This document shows positions 48,797 to 60,667 of a stretch of 64,000 nt of DNA, piece after piece (position 1 is the first letter of the stretch; every line of letters starts with the position of its first letter). The DNA is from Rhypophila decipiens. Lineage: Eukaryota; Ascomycota; Sordariomycetes; Sordariales; Naviculisporaceae. The notes below the pieces were generated by a model. The model was not told where the DNA came from. It did no database searches and was given only the letters and a program-made list of their open reading frames with translations. The position numbers and the translations under genes are program-made. The stretch covers positions 124,001 to 188,000 of the forward strand of contig MU858082.1 of the NCBI GenBank assembly GCA_033297075.1, in the 5' to 3' direction.

Positions 48797-50561
48797 TTTG
48801 AACGTGCGTTGTATTGTCGTCGGGTAGATTCAAGCTATCGTATTGTGGTCGCTGATCCTATAATTCCTCCTCTTATCTCAAGATGATTGAGAGATGGCGA
48901 CTTCGTCGTGTTGGCAAATGGAGGAATAGCGATGCGATGGTGCCAAGGTGTGGTGGATGGCGACGGCAGGTATCCACTTTAAACCGATGGCGATGATGAT
49001 GAAAAAGAAAAAGGATGAAATACAATCACGCTACGATGGGATGAAATGGCGACGTTGGCGATGCGACCGGATGATCTGAATGAAGAAAGCCACCTACCTG
49101 AGTGAGGCCAAGCAAGACGCGTCAAAAAAGAAGAGAGAGAGAGAAGGATTTCATTCACGCGAATTGTGGGCGGTGCGCCTTATATACGAATGTGCATACG
49201 AATGCGCAGATGCCTGAACCAGATTTGGTCGGAACGGCTCGGCGTGCAAAAAAAGGCAGACGATCGCCTTGGATCCCTCTGAAAAATTATACAGCGTGAT
49301 TCGTGATTCCAGACGCGTTAAGTGGTTTCTGGAGGTACAGAATACTGGCACGAAGTCACCTGATAGCGCTAGCAGGGATTCGTCCAGGGGCTGATCCTTG
49401 AATCGGGACAGCTTCCCAAGCTGGCAGGGGTCCAAAAGAAGGAAAGCGGGATCCATCCCCCGGGGACAAGGGCCTGGTCTGCGACACTGGCTTCGGTTTT
49501 GCCGGTTTTTTTTCTTCTTTTTTTCATGGGACGGGAACGCAAGAGCACCCAAGTAAGGGATGGGACAGGGATTGAGAAAAAAAGGAGTCATCCAGTTTCC
49601 GCTTCGAAGGTTCTTGATGCGACTAAAAGTCTTCGTTGGTGGAAACGGAGGTTGGTGCTCATTGCCCAAAAGGCAAGCACGGCTGGAGAAAAGAGCAAGG
49701 GCGGCTTGCAGCGAAGCCGTTGCTTTTCTAGTGAACGGCAAGTGGGGCTGGCGCTGCAAGGCTGCCTGCTTTTCTCCTCCTAGTGTGAGCATCTGATAGC
49801 TGCCAGTCCAGCACAAGGCAGCAAAGGTGATGCTATCAAATCTTCATTACAGTGTCCCAGAGATCCCATCAAGTTCAATGGCAAAACGATGCAAATATTT
49901 CATATTTGATCTTTTTGTATCCTTATTTAGTTGCTAAGCGTTGTCAGTGTGTCAATTGAGTCAATGATGGTGTTATCCGTTCACTGGGCAAGCATTGACA
50001 CCTCCCTCGGACTGGAGCCCATGCCGCGGTACCGTGAAGACTGCTCGGGTATCTTAACAATGGCTCACAGCAACTCGAGACTGGGAGCACACGTATCCTG
50101 GACTCGGCCGGAACCAAGTCACGCAATATGCTTCTCTTTGAACTCCTCGGCAGAAGCATTTTTATTGTGTAAAACTTGGAGTTGACCGAGACTACTAGAC
50201 ACGTCTTTGAGGAGTCCACTATCTCCTTGTAAAAATTGTGATCGATCCTTGGGTAATAGTCGGATATCGGTAATTAAATTGAATTTCACCATCGTATTTC
50301 CTAACGTTCACAAGTGCCCTTGGCAGTCCATCATCACTAGCCTCCATCATGGTGTGAAAATTTTTAACTGACAAATGCTGAACTGTGGTTGCTTTAGCTG
50401 TTGACCCCTTTTCCGTCCCTCCACCACGGATCAGTTTGTTTGTCTTACCAGTCCGCTGCCAGGGTGACCTACAGGGGGTGACCTGCCTAGTTCACGGAGG
50501 ACATTCGCAATACGGACAAAACAGTCCTCTAAAACACAAAACATTTGCCACCCGCCAAAGC
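48797..50561. other. Intergenic region, BTB promoter and hydrolase 3' side
   Basis: About 1.8 kb without a convincing gene. The short frames around 49150-49820 on both strands are mutually overlapping and have no recognisable features. Confidence 0.5.
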
Positions 50562-51890
50562 TTAGGAACTATCTAGGGCCCTTCTAATGAGTTGTAGAAT
50601 CGCGTTTGCGGCAAGCTTTTTGCCGTCCCCCCTGGCAATGGCTTCGTTATGAAATGCGACGGGAATCGTGTCTCTTACCGCTGGTACGCCGAGGTCAATG
50701 CACTTTTGACAGAGCAAGTCTCCATGCTCTCTGGGAACAATCTCATCCCGTTCGGCTTCGAGAATATGGATAGAAGGTAGCTTCTTCCCATCTTCCCTGC
50801 AACGCTTCGCGATCAAACCCAAGTTTGACTCGCTGTCCAAATGGTTCCGCAGGAATGGCCATAATCGTTTATATGGTAGCCATTTCTGGGGATATAAAGT
50901 TTCTAGCATCGCCTTGACTGACAGAAACGGTGTCTCGAGGATCAGCCCCTCAATTGGCAAACTGGTTGGAAGCCTGCCAGTGGCGGCGAGGTTGGTCGCA
51001 ACTCCGCAACCGATACTCTGCCCCCAAACCAGTAGAATAGGAACTGGCAGGTCTGAATCGTCACCGTATTTTTGTTTGTGGTAACGAGAAATCCACTCAG
51101 CGCCGGCTTCGGCGTCAAGTCTGAGACCGTTTTCTGAGGGACGGCCTCGTGAGGTCCAGAACCCTCTATAACTAAGACACACAAATGTTAGTTGCATAGG
51201 AGAAAGATCGATAGCCTTGCTGTCGCTGACAGCTCGAAGCACCCAGGAGAGACCTGGTAATCGAGGTGGTATAGACGACGCATTTCCTAGACGTAAATGT
51301 TAATGGCACAGCTACAAGAATCGCCGACATGACCACATACCTTGGAAATAGAGGATATAGACATGCGCCTTGGGCTGTCTTCCATCTGAGTCCGCCGCTG
51401 GTCCGGCCCCGATGCGACGACTGCCCTTCGGTAACGGGACAGTGGTCACAGCCATGGCTAGATCCGTCCCATCAGCGGCCTTGGTCCTCTCGTCGGCCCA
51501 TGCAATATCCCCACACTGCTGCCCGGCATAGTCAGCGATCCGTTCCGACCGAGAATTAGGCGGGAAGCTCGGCATGTAGATTATCTTGTTCTGGAAAACC
51601 ACCAGCATTAGGCACTTCCACACATAGAGAGCCACCAGCAGTCCACCGAAGGTCATTGGCGCAAGATAAAGCACAGGTGGTATGTGGATGCATCTCCTGC
51701 TGTTGTGAGATAATCCTCCGGTGGTCCGACTGCACCAAAAAGTCTTGGGCCTAACGGAAGCCCAGGTTGACGGCGGCGCCAGGCGAGCATACTGACTTGC
51801 GCTCGCGTGGTAAAAAGATCTTTGAGGCCTGAGGCTCCATTGGGCTCGTAGCAGGTAAACCGAACGGCGGGACGCTGTAGCCGTGATCAT
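50562..51890 (-). CDS. Bem46/ABHD13-like alpha/beta hydrolase, membrane-anchored
   Basis: Serine hydrolase fold protein of the ABHD13/Bem46 group; substrate unknown. Two exons, 51890-51341 and 51286-50562, give 424 aa. The N-terminus is basic and could be a mitochondrial presequence or a cytosolic tail, followed by a membrane segment (APMTFGGLLVALYVWKCLML) and the family motif FQNKIIYMPSFPP. The nucleophile elbow is WGQSIG (GxSxG). A likely acid residue is in HILEAERDEIVP, and the final His in VAFHNEAI, completing Ser-Asp/Glu-His order. A strand VCLSYRGFWTSRGRPSE gives the expected YRG(Y/F)xxSxG block. The intron keeps frame. Exon 1 border may be off by one base. Confidence 0.88.
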
Positions 51891-52847
51891 CTGTAGGAAT
51901 TGACCACTTGCGTTTGGGAGGGATGTCGTGGCGCGGGATGATGGGATTTGATGGGCCGATGTATGGACGAACAGGATGGCGCCAGGGCAGGATTTCGCGC
52001 TGTTTATTGTGTTGCTTTCTCATGCCATTGTCTAATCATGTGTTCATCTGCCACTCGTCGAGATGCAAGAGCTCCTGCATCAAGTCCCACGTACTCCTCT
52101 TTGCTGGATCTCGGGTTCTGAAGATTGGAATTGGGCTCGCGTGGTTGGGCGGGAATTATCGATGTTGTCGGTTTGTAATTCGTCTGAAAAGTCGCTGTTC
52201 AGAACCAGCAAATGGCAGCCAAGTTGGTACTGCAACCGGGGGTCGTCAAGTCGGGGTCCTGGAGCTTAGAGGAGTCCAGAAAGATCGAGTTTTCATGTGA
52301 GGCGACTTTATGAACTATCAAGTATCAAGGCAGAATATTCGCTGTCCAAATACTTAGAAAGATGGCAGTCAAAAAATGAATGATTGCTTAACCCGTAGGT
52401 ACTCCGTACTCCTGTGACCCCAATTGTCGGACCCACCAGACCGGTACGTCACCGAGACACCCACCGGGAGAGAAGAAAGCTAGCCCCGCATTGTGGCCGG
52501 CAGCCCCACATGCACCTTGTGAGTGGCTGGAGGCAATCCAGAACCGATGACAATTAGGCTGAGCCCCTCTTATGGATAACGAACCGTCAGACACCTGAAG
52601 CCTTGATTGCAAACAAAACGACCCCTAAATACTGAACCGCTTCTTCGCTCATACATACCATCATCATAAGTTCGACTTGCCGCAACTTCCAACAACCAAA
52701 AGCGTCTTTCTTCTGCCAGCCAACTGCGGATAAAACTGTACTACACATCGAGAAAGACAACACCCAGTAAAGTCTTAACGGCTCATCACCGGGCCATTTC
52801 ACACTGCCGAAGTTTTGCGTCTTAAAACAAACAAACCCACCGCCACC
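51891..52847. other. Divergent promoter region, hydrolase and sds22
   Basis: 957 bp between two divergent starts. Only short frames. The sds22 start has a good context (CCACCATG) at the right end. Confidence 0.5.
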
Positions 52848-54142
52848 ATGACAGTCCCACCCGTTGATGAAGGCAACCGATCGCCAGGCCACCATATTGA
52901 GCTCATCGATGAGAACCCATCACCGCGGCACGACGGTGAAGCGAGCCCCGGTCTCAGGAACAGTAAGGGATGGGACGGGAAGCTTCGCATACCCAAGAGC
53001 GCCGTTCTCAGCAATCCCGAGGCTCTGTCAGATCCAGAATACTCGGACGACGAGAATGTCATGCCCGGCGACGAGGTCCCGGCCGATGAAGGCAAGCCGT
53101 TTCTTTCTCGTCCTTCCTGTTCTTCATACTCTCGTGCGCCCGATCGCTAACAGTCATCTTCGCCTGCATGCAGACCTCCTCGACGCAGAACCTCTCGACA
53201 CGGACGAGATCATGTGCACCCACTCGAGAATACAATCCATATCTGCTCTGCGATTAGAGCGCTTTAAGCAAGTTGCGCGAATCTGTCTCCGACAAAACAG
53301 TATCCAAGAGATCGAAGGCCTCGAGGGAGTCGCCGCGACATTAAACGACCTGGACCTCTACGACAATCTCATCTCGCATATCGGGCGTGGCCTCGAAGAC
53401 CTGGTCAACCTCACCAGTCTCGACCTGTCTTTCAACAAGATCAAGCATATCAAGCACATAAACCACCTGACCAACTTGACGGACCTCTTCTTCGTTGCCA
53501 ACAAGATTAGCAAGATCGATGGCCTAGAAGGTCTCACCAAGCTGCGAAACCTCGAGTTGGGCTCCAACCGTATCCGCGAGCTCCAGAACCTCGATAATCT
53601 GACCTCCCTTGAGGAGCTCTGGGTGGCAAAGAACAAAATCACGGAGCTTACTGGTCTCTCGGGTCTTTCCAACCTGCGACTGCTCAGCATCCAGAGCAAC
53701 CGTATCAGCGACCTCTCCCCGCTGAAAGACGTCCCCCAACTCGAGGAGCTCTACATTTCGCACAACATGCTCGAGTCTCTGGAAGGTCTGGAGCACAACA
53801 CAAAGCTACGCACTCTCGAGATCTCGAATAACAAGGTCGCCTCGCTTAAGGGGCTGGGGCCCTTGGTCGAGCTGGAGGAGCTCTGGGCGAGCTATAATCT
53901 GATCGCCGACTTCAATGAAGTAGAGAAGGAGCTGGGCGACAAGAAGTCGCTCACGACGGTTTATTTCGAGGGGAACCCCTTACAGCTCAGAGGCCCGGCG
54001 CTGTATAGAAATAAGGTGCGGCTTGCGTTGCCGCAGGTTCAGCAGATTGACGCGAGTAAGTTTTGTCCCTGTCTATCGGCTTCCTATGCGGTCAACATGC
54101 TAACCCCGATTTGACTTGACAGCCTTTGTACGAACATCATGA
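52848..54142 (+). CDS. sds22: Sds22, leucine-rich regulatory subunit of protein phosphatase 1
   Basis: Nuclear regulator that binds PP1 and is needed for mitotic exit in yeasts. Three exons: 52848-53091, 53174-54055, 54123-54142; 381 aa. The N-terminal 80 residues are acidic and disordered. About eleven 22-residue SDS22-type leucine-rich repeats follow (for example NLTDLFFVANKISKIDGLEG and LEELYISHNMLESLEGLE), then the LRR cap LTTVYFEGNPLQ and the ending QIDATFVRTS. The first intron has a GC donor (AAG/GCAAGC) rather than GT: it is the only choice of adequate length that joins DEVPADE to DLLDAEPLDTDEI in frame. The last exon codes for six residues. Confidence 0.95.
53092..53173 (+). other. 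GC-AG intron of sds22
   Basis: An 82-nt intron starts GCAAGC, has a CTAAC branch point about 25 nt before the end, and ends CAG. No GT donor of suitable length gives an open and conserved junction. Confidence 0.75.
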
Positions 54143-55298
54143 GAACTGTGAATTTAGGACATTTTCTTCTTTTCTTTTTCTCGCCCAGCTTAGGCTGTGT
54201 TACAAGTTTCTTGCAAGTTCGGGAATGGCGTGGCATGCACGGTAGGGCTACTTTTTCAGTTTGATCTCGTTTAGAGACATACATACAGCATGGCAACGGC
54301 GTTTCAGTTTCTTCTTCTGAAGTATTATTATTAGTATTAACCTTTTCCCCCTTACACATTCGCTTGTACATAATTCTATTGTTAGAGCTGGGTTTGGTTA
54401 GCTCTCTCGTCTACGGTCGTTTTCTAGATGGGTTACGGGTGTATGGTCGTCTGTTGTTGAATATTGTGGTTTACGGATGATAACGTTTACGGCAGTCGCA
54501 TCGAGGGACAGGGGCGCGCTGAACTAAACGTACTCTACTTTAGGGATTGTTCTCCAAGATAAAGCCATCCTCGGCGCAAGAGATAGGACTTTATTCTAAA
54601 GGGCAGAGATGAATCATACATGGGTAGGGTACAATGCCATTGTTAGGACTAAGACTAGCATCCATCTTCCGCATTTCTAGATGAGTTTTCATCCGGTCAT
54701 GGGTTCATGCTCTTTACTTCCTTTTGTTTCAGAATGAAAAATCGATACGTTCACAATGGCCTTGTGTCTGGAAACAGATGAAATGCCCCATGTCGAGGCA
54801 AGACTAGCTTGAAGTCGACTGTGTAAGGGACTGCCAGAATCAGACTTGCATTTTACAAAACGAAAGCCTTCTCACATCCGGAATCATGGGTTAATTGAAT
54901 GTGAACAAGACGTGGGATATTTAAATGTTATATTCAAGATTCCGCCCTTCTTATATGGCTCATTCCCTGGGTGTGCGGTTCATTAAACACCCAGAAGAAA
55001 CTAAACTAAGATAAACATGTGTCATACAAAAAAGCTTCGATTCCCGGCATCAGGATCATTGTATCCTGACTGGTTGGAGCTGTCTTGTTTGGGGTAGTGA
55101 TGAGAATTCAACCTGCCCTTGTTACTGCGCCGGTACTGCCCAGAGAAGGGGATAGATATATGGTGTTTCGGATGTTGGTGTGAGTACATGACGAGGTAGA
55201 CAGGGCGGCGCAGTGAGCAAGGTCGATTTTGGTCGGTTTTAATATTGTTTTCTTTGGTCTTTTTCTTTTTTTCTTAAATTGTCCAGAGTCTGGGCAAT
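54143..55298. other. Intergenic region with converging 3' ends
   Basis: About 1.15 kb between the ends of sds22 (+) and xylose reductase (-). No gene seen. A T-rich tract at 55250-55275 lies just past the xylose reductase stop and may include polyadenylation signals of that gene. Confidence 0.5.
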
Positions 55299-56634
55299 TT
55301 AACCAAAGATCCAGAGGAGCTCAGTGGGGAAGTACTATTGATGGACATGTCAGTGAAAGTGGTGGCAGATTCATGGAGCGGGCGAAAACTCACGTTGCTG
55401 GGCTGGTTGAAGCGGATGCCCCTGTTGAAGGCAGTGATGGCGGCAATGTCCTCCTCGGAGAGATCAAACTCGGTGTGCTTGAGGTTGGCGGTCATGAGCT
55501 CGACTCTGGTGGTCTTGGGGATGACGGCCAGGCCGCGCTGGGTGGCCCAACGGAGCAGGACCTGGGAAGGATCCTTGTTGTACTTGGCGGCGATGCTCTT
55601 GATGGTGGAGTCCTCCATGAGGGGGGTGAGCTTGACGGCGTGCTGCATGTCGAACTCGAGGAAAGAGGCAGGACCGAAAGAGCTGTAGGCAGTGACGGTG
55701 ATGCCCTCGGCCTTGCAGAGGTTGAGGAGCTCCTGCTGGACGAGGAAGGGGTGGTGCTCGATCTGGAGGGTGGCGGGGGGGATCTTGGCGTATCTCAGGA
55801 GGTCATAGATGAGCTGCGACTGGAAGTTGGAGATGCCGATGCTCTTGGTGAGCTTCTTCTCGACGAGGGACTCGAACGCGGTCCAGGTCTCCTGGATGGA
55901 AGCGTTGCTGCGGATGACCTTGTCGCCCTCGTAGTGCCAGCCGGGAGGGTAGCGGACGGCGGGGTCGACATACTTGAGCGCGACGGGGAAGTGGATGAGG
56001 TAGAGGTCAAAGTATTCGAGGCCCCAGTCTGCGAGCTGCTTCTTCACGATGGGCTCGACCTGGTGGCCCTCGTGGAAGGTGTTCCAGAGCTTGGAGACGA
56101 TGAAGAGCTCCTCGCGCTTGACGATGCCCTCAGCGATGGCGCGGGCAACACCCTTGCCGCACTCGACCTCGTTGCCATAGTCTGGAGGAAAAGAATTGAG
56201 AGTCAGCTACGGTACACACATGAGAAGTCTGTAGTCATCAAGGTGGTTGTGTAAGTGGTAGTGGTGGAGCGGTTGGGAATGACAGGGATTGGATGGGACG
56301 AATGCGTGACTTTCCCCTCCATGCCCCCCATCCCCCACCAAGGCCAAAAAGCTTATGCCGTGGTGGGGGAGGGGAACAATTCCATTCCATGACCAAAGCT
56401 GGGAAGAGAGGGGGCGGGGTAAATTTTTATGAAGTTCCTTCCGCATCGAGGTCCACGTCCTTCACGAGTCGGACGAGTTCAAAACTTACCGCAAGCACCG
56501 TCAAAGAGGCGATATCCGACCTTGATGGCGTTGTAGACGACATCGGAGGCAACGGCGTTGTCGACCTTCCAGAGACCGAAGCCCACCTGGGGCATGTCAT
56601 AGCCGCTGTTGAGCTTGATGACGGGAGACACCAT
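55299..56634 (-). CDS. xyl1: NAD(P)H-dependent D-xylose reductase (aldo-keto reductase)
   Basis: Reduces D-xylose to xylitol, the first step of fungal pentose catabolism, in the cytosol. Three exons, 56634-56490, 56181-55394 and 55334-55299, give 322 aa, the usual length. The AKR tetrad is complete: Asp and Tyr in FDGACDYGNE, Lys in IVSKLWN, His in YLIHFP. Further family blocks are [27 protein letters not shown] and the end [14 protein letters not shown]. In the cofactor loop IPKTTRVEL the Arg that usually sits six residues after the Lys is Leu. A TATAAATA box lies at 56758-56765, and two GGCTAAA sites are about 1.5 kb upstream, consistent with XlnR/Xyr1 control. Confidence 0.94.
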
Positions 56635-56757
56635 TGTGACTGATGTGGTGAGGTGAGCTGCAAAGGGGTGTTTTTTGTCTGAAGAGAGGAGGAAGAGGAT
56701 ATGGGAATGATGAGATTGAAAGAAGATGATGGGACTGCCGGGCGAGGGAGCTGGTAG

Positions 56758-56765
56758 TATTTATA
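56758..56765 (-). promoter_or_regulatory. TATA box of xyl1
   Basis: On the minus strand TATAAATA lies 124 bp before the ATG at 56634, a typical distance. Confidence 0.6.
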
Positions 56766-57818
56766 ACGAGACTGCTCGCAATACAACAATACAGCCGTGG
56801 GTATTTCTCGGAAGGTAAGGGACGTCAGTTGCAAGGGACCATGAACAAGCGACAAGCAGGCAATGCCCAAGGAGAGGGGACGGATGATGGAGGTGTGGCT
56901 CGAGTGGCTCCAGACTTTGCGGATTATTACGCAGTAACTAGCTGTTAGACCAGAGCTCAAGGGCCCAAGGTTCACCCACCTGCTCGCTTTGCTCCTCCAT
57001 CCCGGGATATGCGCTTCATCTAGATGATGTGCCTGCCGATTTACTCTACGTTCCCAAGCAGAAGCAGCACAGCAACATGGCCATCCCGTCCCGCGCTTCT
57101 AGCCCTCTCCCGGGCAACGAACATGATATGAGCCGTTCAGGGCGCTTCCTGCCCCTCCCTCCTCGCAACTTGATGCGACTGTGTTGCTGGCCGTCATCCT
57201 CGGACTATTTCTGGGCATGTCCAGATTCTCTCAGACGGTACCCTGATGTTATACGGCAGATGAGCTTCTGAAACTTCCTGAGCTATTACTGGCGGATGGA
57301 GTGTGAATATTTTTGGACATGTACTACACTAACACTAGCAGCTCGAGGTACCAGTAGCCCAAGTGTGTTGCTTGGAGCCCGGCTGAGTCTCCGAGATCTG
57401 CTCCAGCGGCACAATGATTGGCGTGGATAATAACAATTATGCTCCAAAGTCTCCAGTATCCCACTGAAACGGGGCCAAGCCAGTGGGCCAGTTCCTGGAT
57501 GCCCATTTGTGCGGTTTAAAACGGGGTATACACGGAGAAGGCAGTCTTGAGTGACTTGAGTGTGGACTTTGTCGGGGTGATGGCAGAATGATGTTGGTAG
57601 CGTGACCCCCCTTTGGACCTTTTGGGTTGCTCTATCGGACAGTGTAGGTCCAATAAACAAATTCTCCGTCTGGGATCATACTTCTCGGCATCAGAATACG
57701 CGAAAGAAAAGAGAAAAACCAGGTAGCACAGAATCGGTTGGACAATGGTATTCCCGAGGAGTAGCCATGGCCGTGAAAGGGGGAGCTTCATCTGATCCCG
57801 ATCTGGCCTGACATCTGT

Positions 57819-57840
57819 CCAACCAACCAACCAACCAACC
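57819..57840 (+). repeat. (CCAA)n tetranucleotide repeat
   Basis: Five CCAA units and a partial one in the xyl1 upstream region. Confidence 0.9.
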
Positions 57841-58126
57841 ACATCACTCAATTCCTCTTGTTTTGCGCCCTCCTGTTGTTGAGGCTCTTCACGTTGTAAG
57901 AGGCAATGGCACCCTGCAACCTTTCTTACATGGATGCCTTTCCTGGACATCCGAGAGGACGATGGACTGGACCCTCATGACGATGTCATTTGAGGCGAAG
58001 AAAAAAAGAAGTGTACAAGGGCCTTCCAGACCAACGTCGATTCATCAACCAGCAACTTCATGATCCACATGAACGGGAGCTACCCACGACCTGGACTTGA
58101 CCCGGGAACCCGGCTTTGTCTGCCCA

Positions 58127-58142
58127 TTTAGCCTGTTTAGCC
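58127..58142 (-). promoter_or_regulatory. Paired GGCTAAA sites (XlnR/Xyr1-type) upstream of xyl1
   Basis: On the minus strand two GGCTAAA heptamers follow each other with a CA spacer. This is the known binding core of the xylanolytic regulators XlnR/Xyr1 (GGCTAAA / GGCWWW). An ATTGG (CCAAT box) lies just before them. The nearest downstream start on this strand is xyl1, about 1.49 kb away. Binding is inferred. Confidence 0.5.
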
Positions 58143-60108
58143 GTGCCAATCACAAAAGCCGGTTAATTGAGAACGACAGAGAGGGCAAAAGGGAGTTTTG
58201 AAATACCCACGGCGGCTCTTTGCATCTGGTGGGCCGTTCTCCAACTTTATGGTCAGTCCGTTTCCCGGGATACCCCTGCTTCAGGGGCAAAGACGTCGGC
58301 TTCTTCAGCCTTGGAGCAAAACATTCTGCGAACCCCACGCTGAACTTGACTCGCCTTGATCTGAGATTATGATCATCCAGTACGGCCTCTGGGGTCGGGA
58401 GTTGTCTGTTGAGATACGGAGTATTGCTTGAGGCAATTCATATTCCCAGATTTATCAGAGCTAGGGCAATTTATGTAATAGACCAAAGCCTCAGGATCAA
58501 ATATGACGTGTGAACCATCAAGGTTCGCACAATCGACCAGACCTCACATTTGAGGTAAGGAACTTGAAGAGTTAGTCTTTTTTCTCCGGAGAGGCCAATT
58601 CAAACTCTGGACTCTGTTGCGCAGGAGAATACCTCCAACCATTTATAACTAGATCAACTTGTCTCTCGTCAGTGGGATGGTGATATTCACACTTGGTCTG
58701 AACTCTACATGGACAGTAGCAACAACTGAGAAGAGGTCCTGAGCAACTTATAGGTAATAAGCTCTTCAAAGATGGGAAACTTGGTTCCGTCCTGAGGGCC
58801 TTGATGTATTGAACCGAGATGCTCAAAAATGTCCATCTTCTCAGCAAAGAAGAGTTGACGATCAAATGGCTCGACAGGATGAGCAACACACCCCAGGTCA
58901 TCCGAAAGAGAAAGCTTGTGTATGACATGGAGAACCTTACCGCCCTCTTCCATATTTCGTAATATTTATCTCGGGAGCTGCCGAAAGCTACATGTACCCC
59001 CCCTATTCGCAGGCCCAACGCCTTCCGGGCCCGGACTATCATATATATACGAAGACTAGTGCCTTGACCATACAAGAGCCGGTCCCTATTGGCTTCAAAG
59101 TCATCAAGGACTCATGACTAAGACCCATCCAGCTGGACTCGGTGGGGGAAGACTTACTTTACGTACACTACACATTACAGCACAAGTAGACAACCCTCTC
59201 AGCCCTACGGGGATGTCCCGGGTCCTGCCATGCTCTGATGACATGGCAGCCCCCAAGAGGGAACGACGGCAGGGTTCATGCAACGGGACCGAATCTAGGG
59301 CCGGACTCATTGGTCCTTCTTTCTCCGAGGCAGCTGCTCACGTGAAACATATAAGAAGAGCCAACGCCTCCATGTCTCCGTCTTGGGGTCCTGTGTCCCT
59401 CACCTAACTCTTTACCGGACTAGTTCGCTCTCAAATTACATACAAGCTGGAAACTTCCTCCACTTCATGGCGCTCTCGTCAAGGAGCAGGGAACCCGAGA
59501 CTTCCCAAGCGGGACCTGCTTGAGATGAGTATGGAGAGATTCAACCCCAACTGAGCACTCAGTGCCAAGATGTCATGGTTGTTTCGAGGAGACCTGAAGC
59601 AGGCGTTGTGATCACCTATGACAGTAACAACTCGAACCAGTCAGTTTTCCCTACCCTCCTCTTTGTCAGCTATACCAGTGTTTCGTGTTTCTACATTCCA
59701 TTTCCGGTAATACTGTCAAATATTACAATGGAGTTCTCACTCATTCACTCACTCGTCCTCACTTGTACTCACAAACTTCTTCCTTACACACACTCACATA
59801 ATTCAAGGTCCATTTACTCTGATGATGAGATCCTAAATGCTTAACCATAAGAACACATCGATCATACAAGCACTTTCAGTGATTGATGGTTAACATATAA
59901 ACTTGACTCATACATCATACTCCAAAACAATCAACAGAATCTTGTACAAGTACCCAACATCTGTTTTGATCGATTTCAACTGCTCTCTCTTTCTTTGGCC
60001 TCAATATTCTTTTACAATACACATTCAAGACATGGAAGCGAACCTGCCACGCACAACCACACCTCACTCACTCTTACAGCTTACATCCTTATGTATTATT
60101 CGTATCCG

Positions 60109-60132
60109 TACTCATACTCATACTCATACTCA
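60109..60132 (+). repeat. (TACTCA)4 hexanucleotide repeat
   Basis: Four TACTCA units in tandem in the AT-rich flank of the membrane-protein gene. Confidence 0.9.
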
Positions 60133-60667
60133 CTTCACACTCACACCCGGACAATCACATTCATAACCCTGTGGTTTCACACTGACCGACTTGGCCTTTT
60201 TTAACATCAACATTAACTTAAACGATGAAATTTCATATTGGCCCCTCTTCAGGAAGATCGACACAAGCACCACATGGCCACAACCAATCAAGTTACAAAG
60301 CCTCGCTCGCGTGGTAATGAACATTGCATGATTAGCATTATATTTTACATCTATTCCTCTCTTGTTCCATCATTGGAATAGACCAGGGAGAAGCAGAGCA
60401 CCCTCTAGCCTGCCTGTATCCTCGTAAACGGTGAACAACGCCCTTGGTTATTTGTATGTATGTGCTGTACTTATACACGGCTGTGATTTTCTGTTTATAT
60501 ACTGCTGGTAGCTATCATGATGGCCATGATCTGTGAGACGCTTGTCTGTTATATATATTATTATACCTAAGCACTTATATATAGGTGTGGTTTATTGGTG
60601 GGAGGTGAGAGGTAGCTTGAAACGCAGACCGGGTAATGGTTATCACGACATGGCCCCTGATACTCAA

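Larger units (their letters stand above)
56635..60667. other. Intergenic region of about 4 kb upstream of xyl1
   Basis: Holds the xyl1 promoter on its left side and the 3' flank of the membrane-protein gene on the right. No convincing gene. At 58705-59075 on the minus strand two overlapping frames look somewhat protein-like but neither has a proper start or family match. The right part (59560-60600) is AT-rich and has simple repeats. Confidence 0.5.

Noticed and set aside
55229..56254. 341-codon open frame on the plus strand
   Set aside because: Antisense shadow of the strongly codon-biased xylose reductase gene; its Gly/Glu/Leu-rich translation is an artefact.
58040..58140. tRNA-like GGGTCAAGTCC on the minus strand near 58100
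   Set aside because: The B-box resemblance is partial, no matching A box or cloverleaf can be drawn.
58572..59075. Protein-like stretches on the minus strand, for example FDRQLFFAEKMDIFEHLGSI and RLLYGQGTSLRIYMIVRAR
   Set aside because: They lie in different frames with no proper start and no splice model that joins them. A relic of a gene is possible but not supported.
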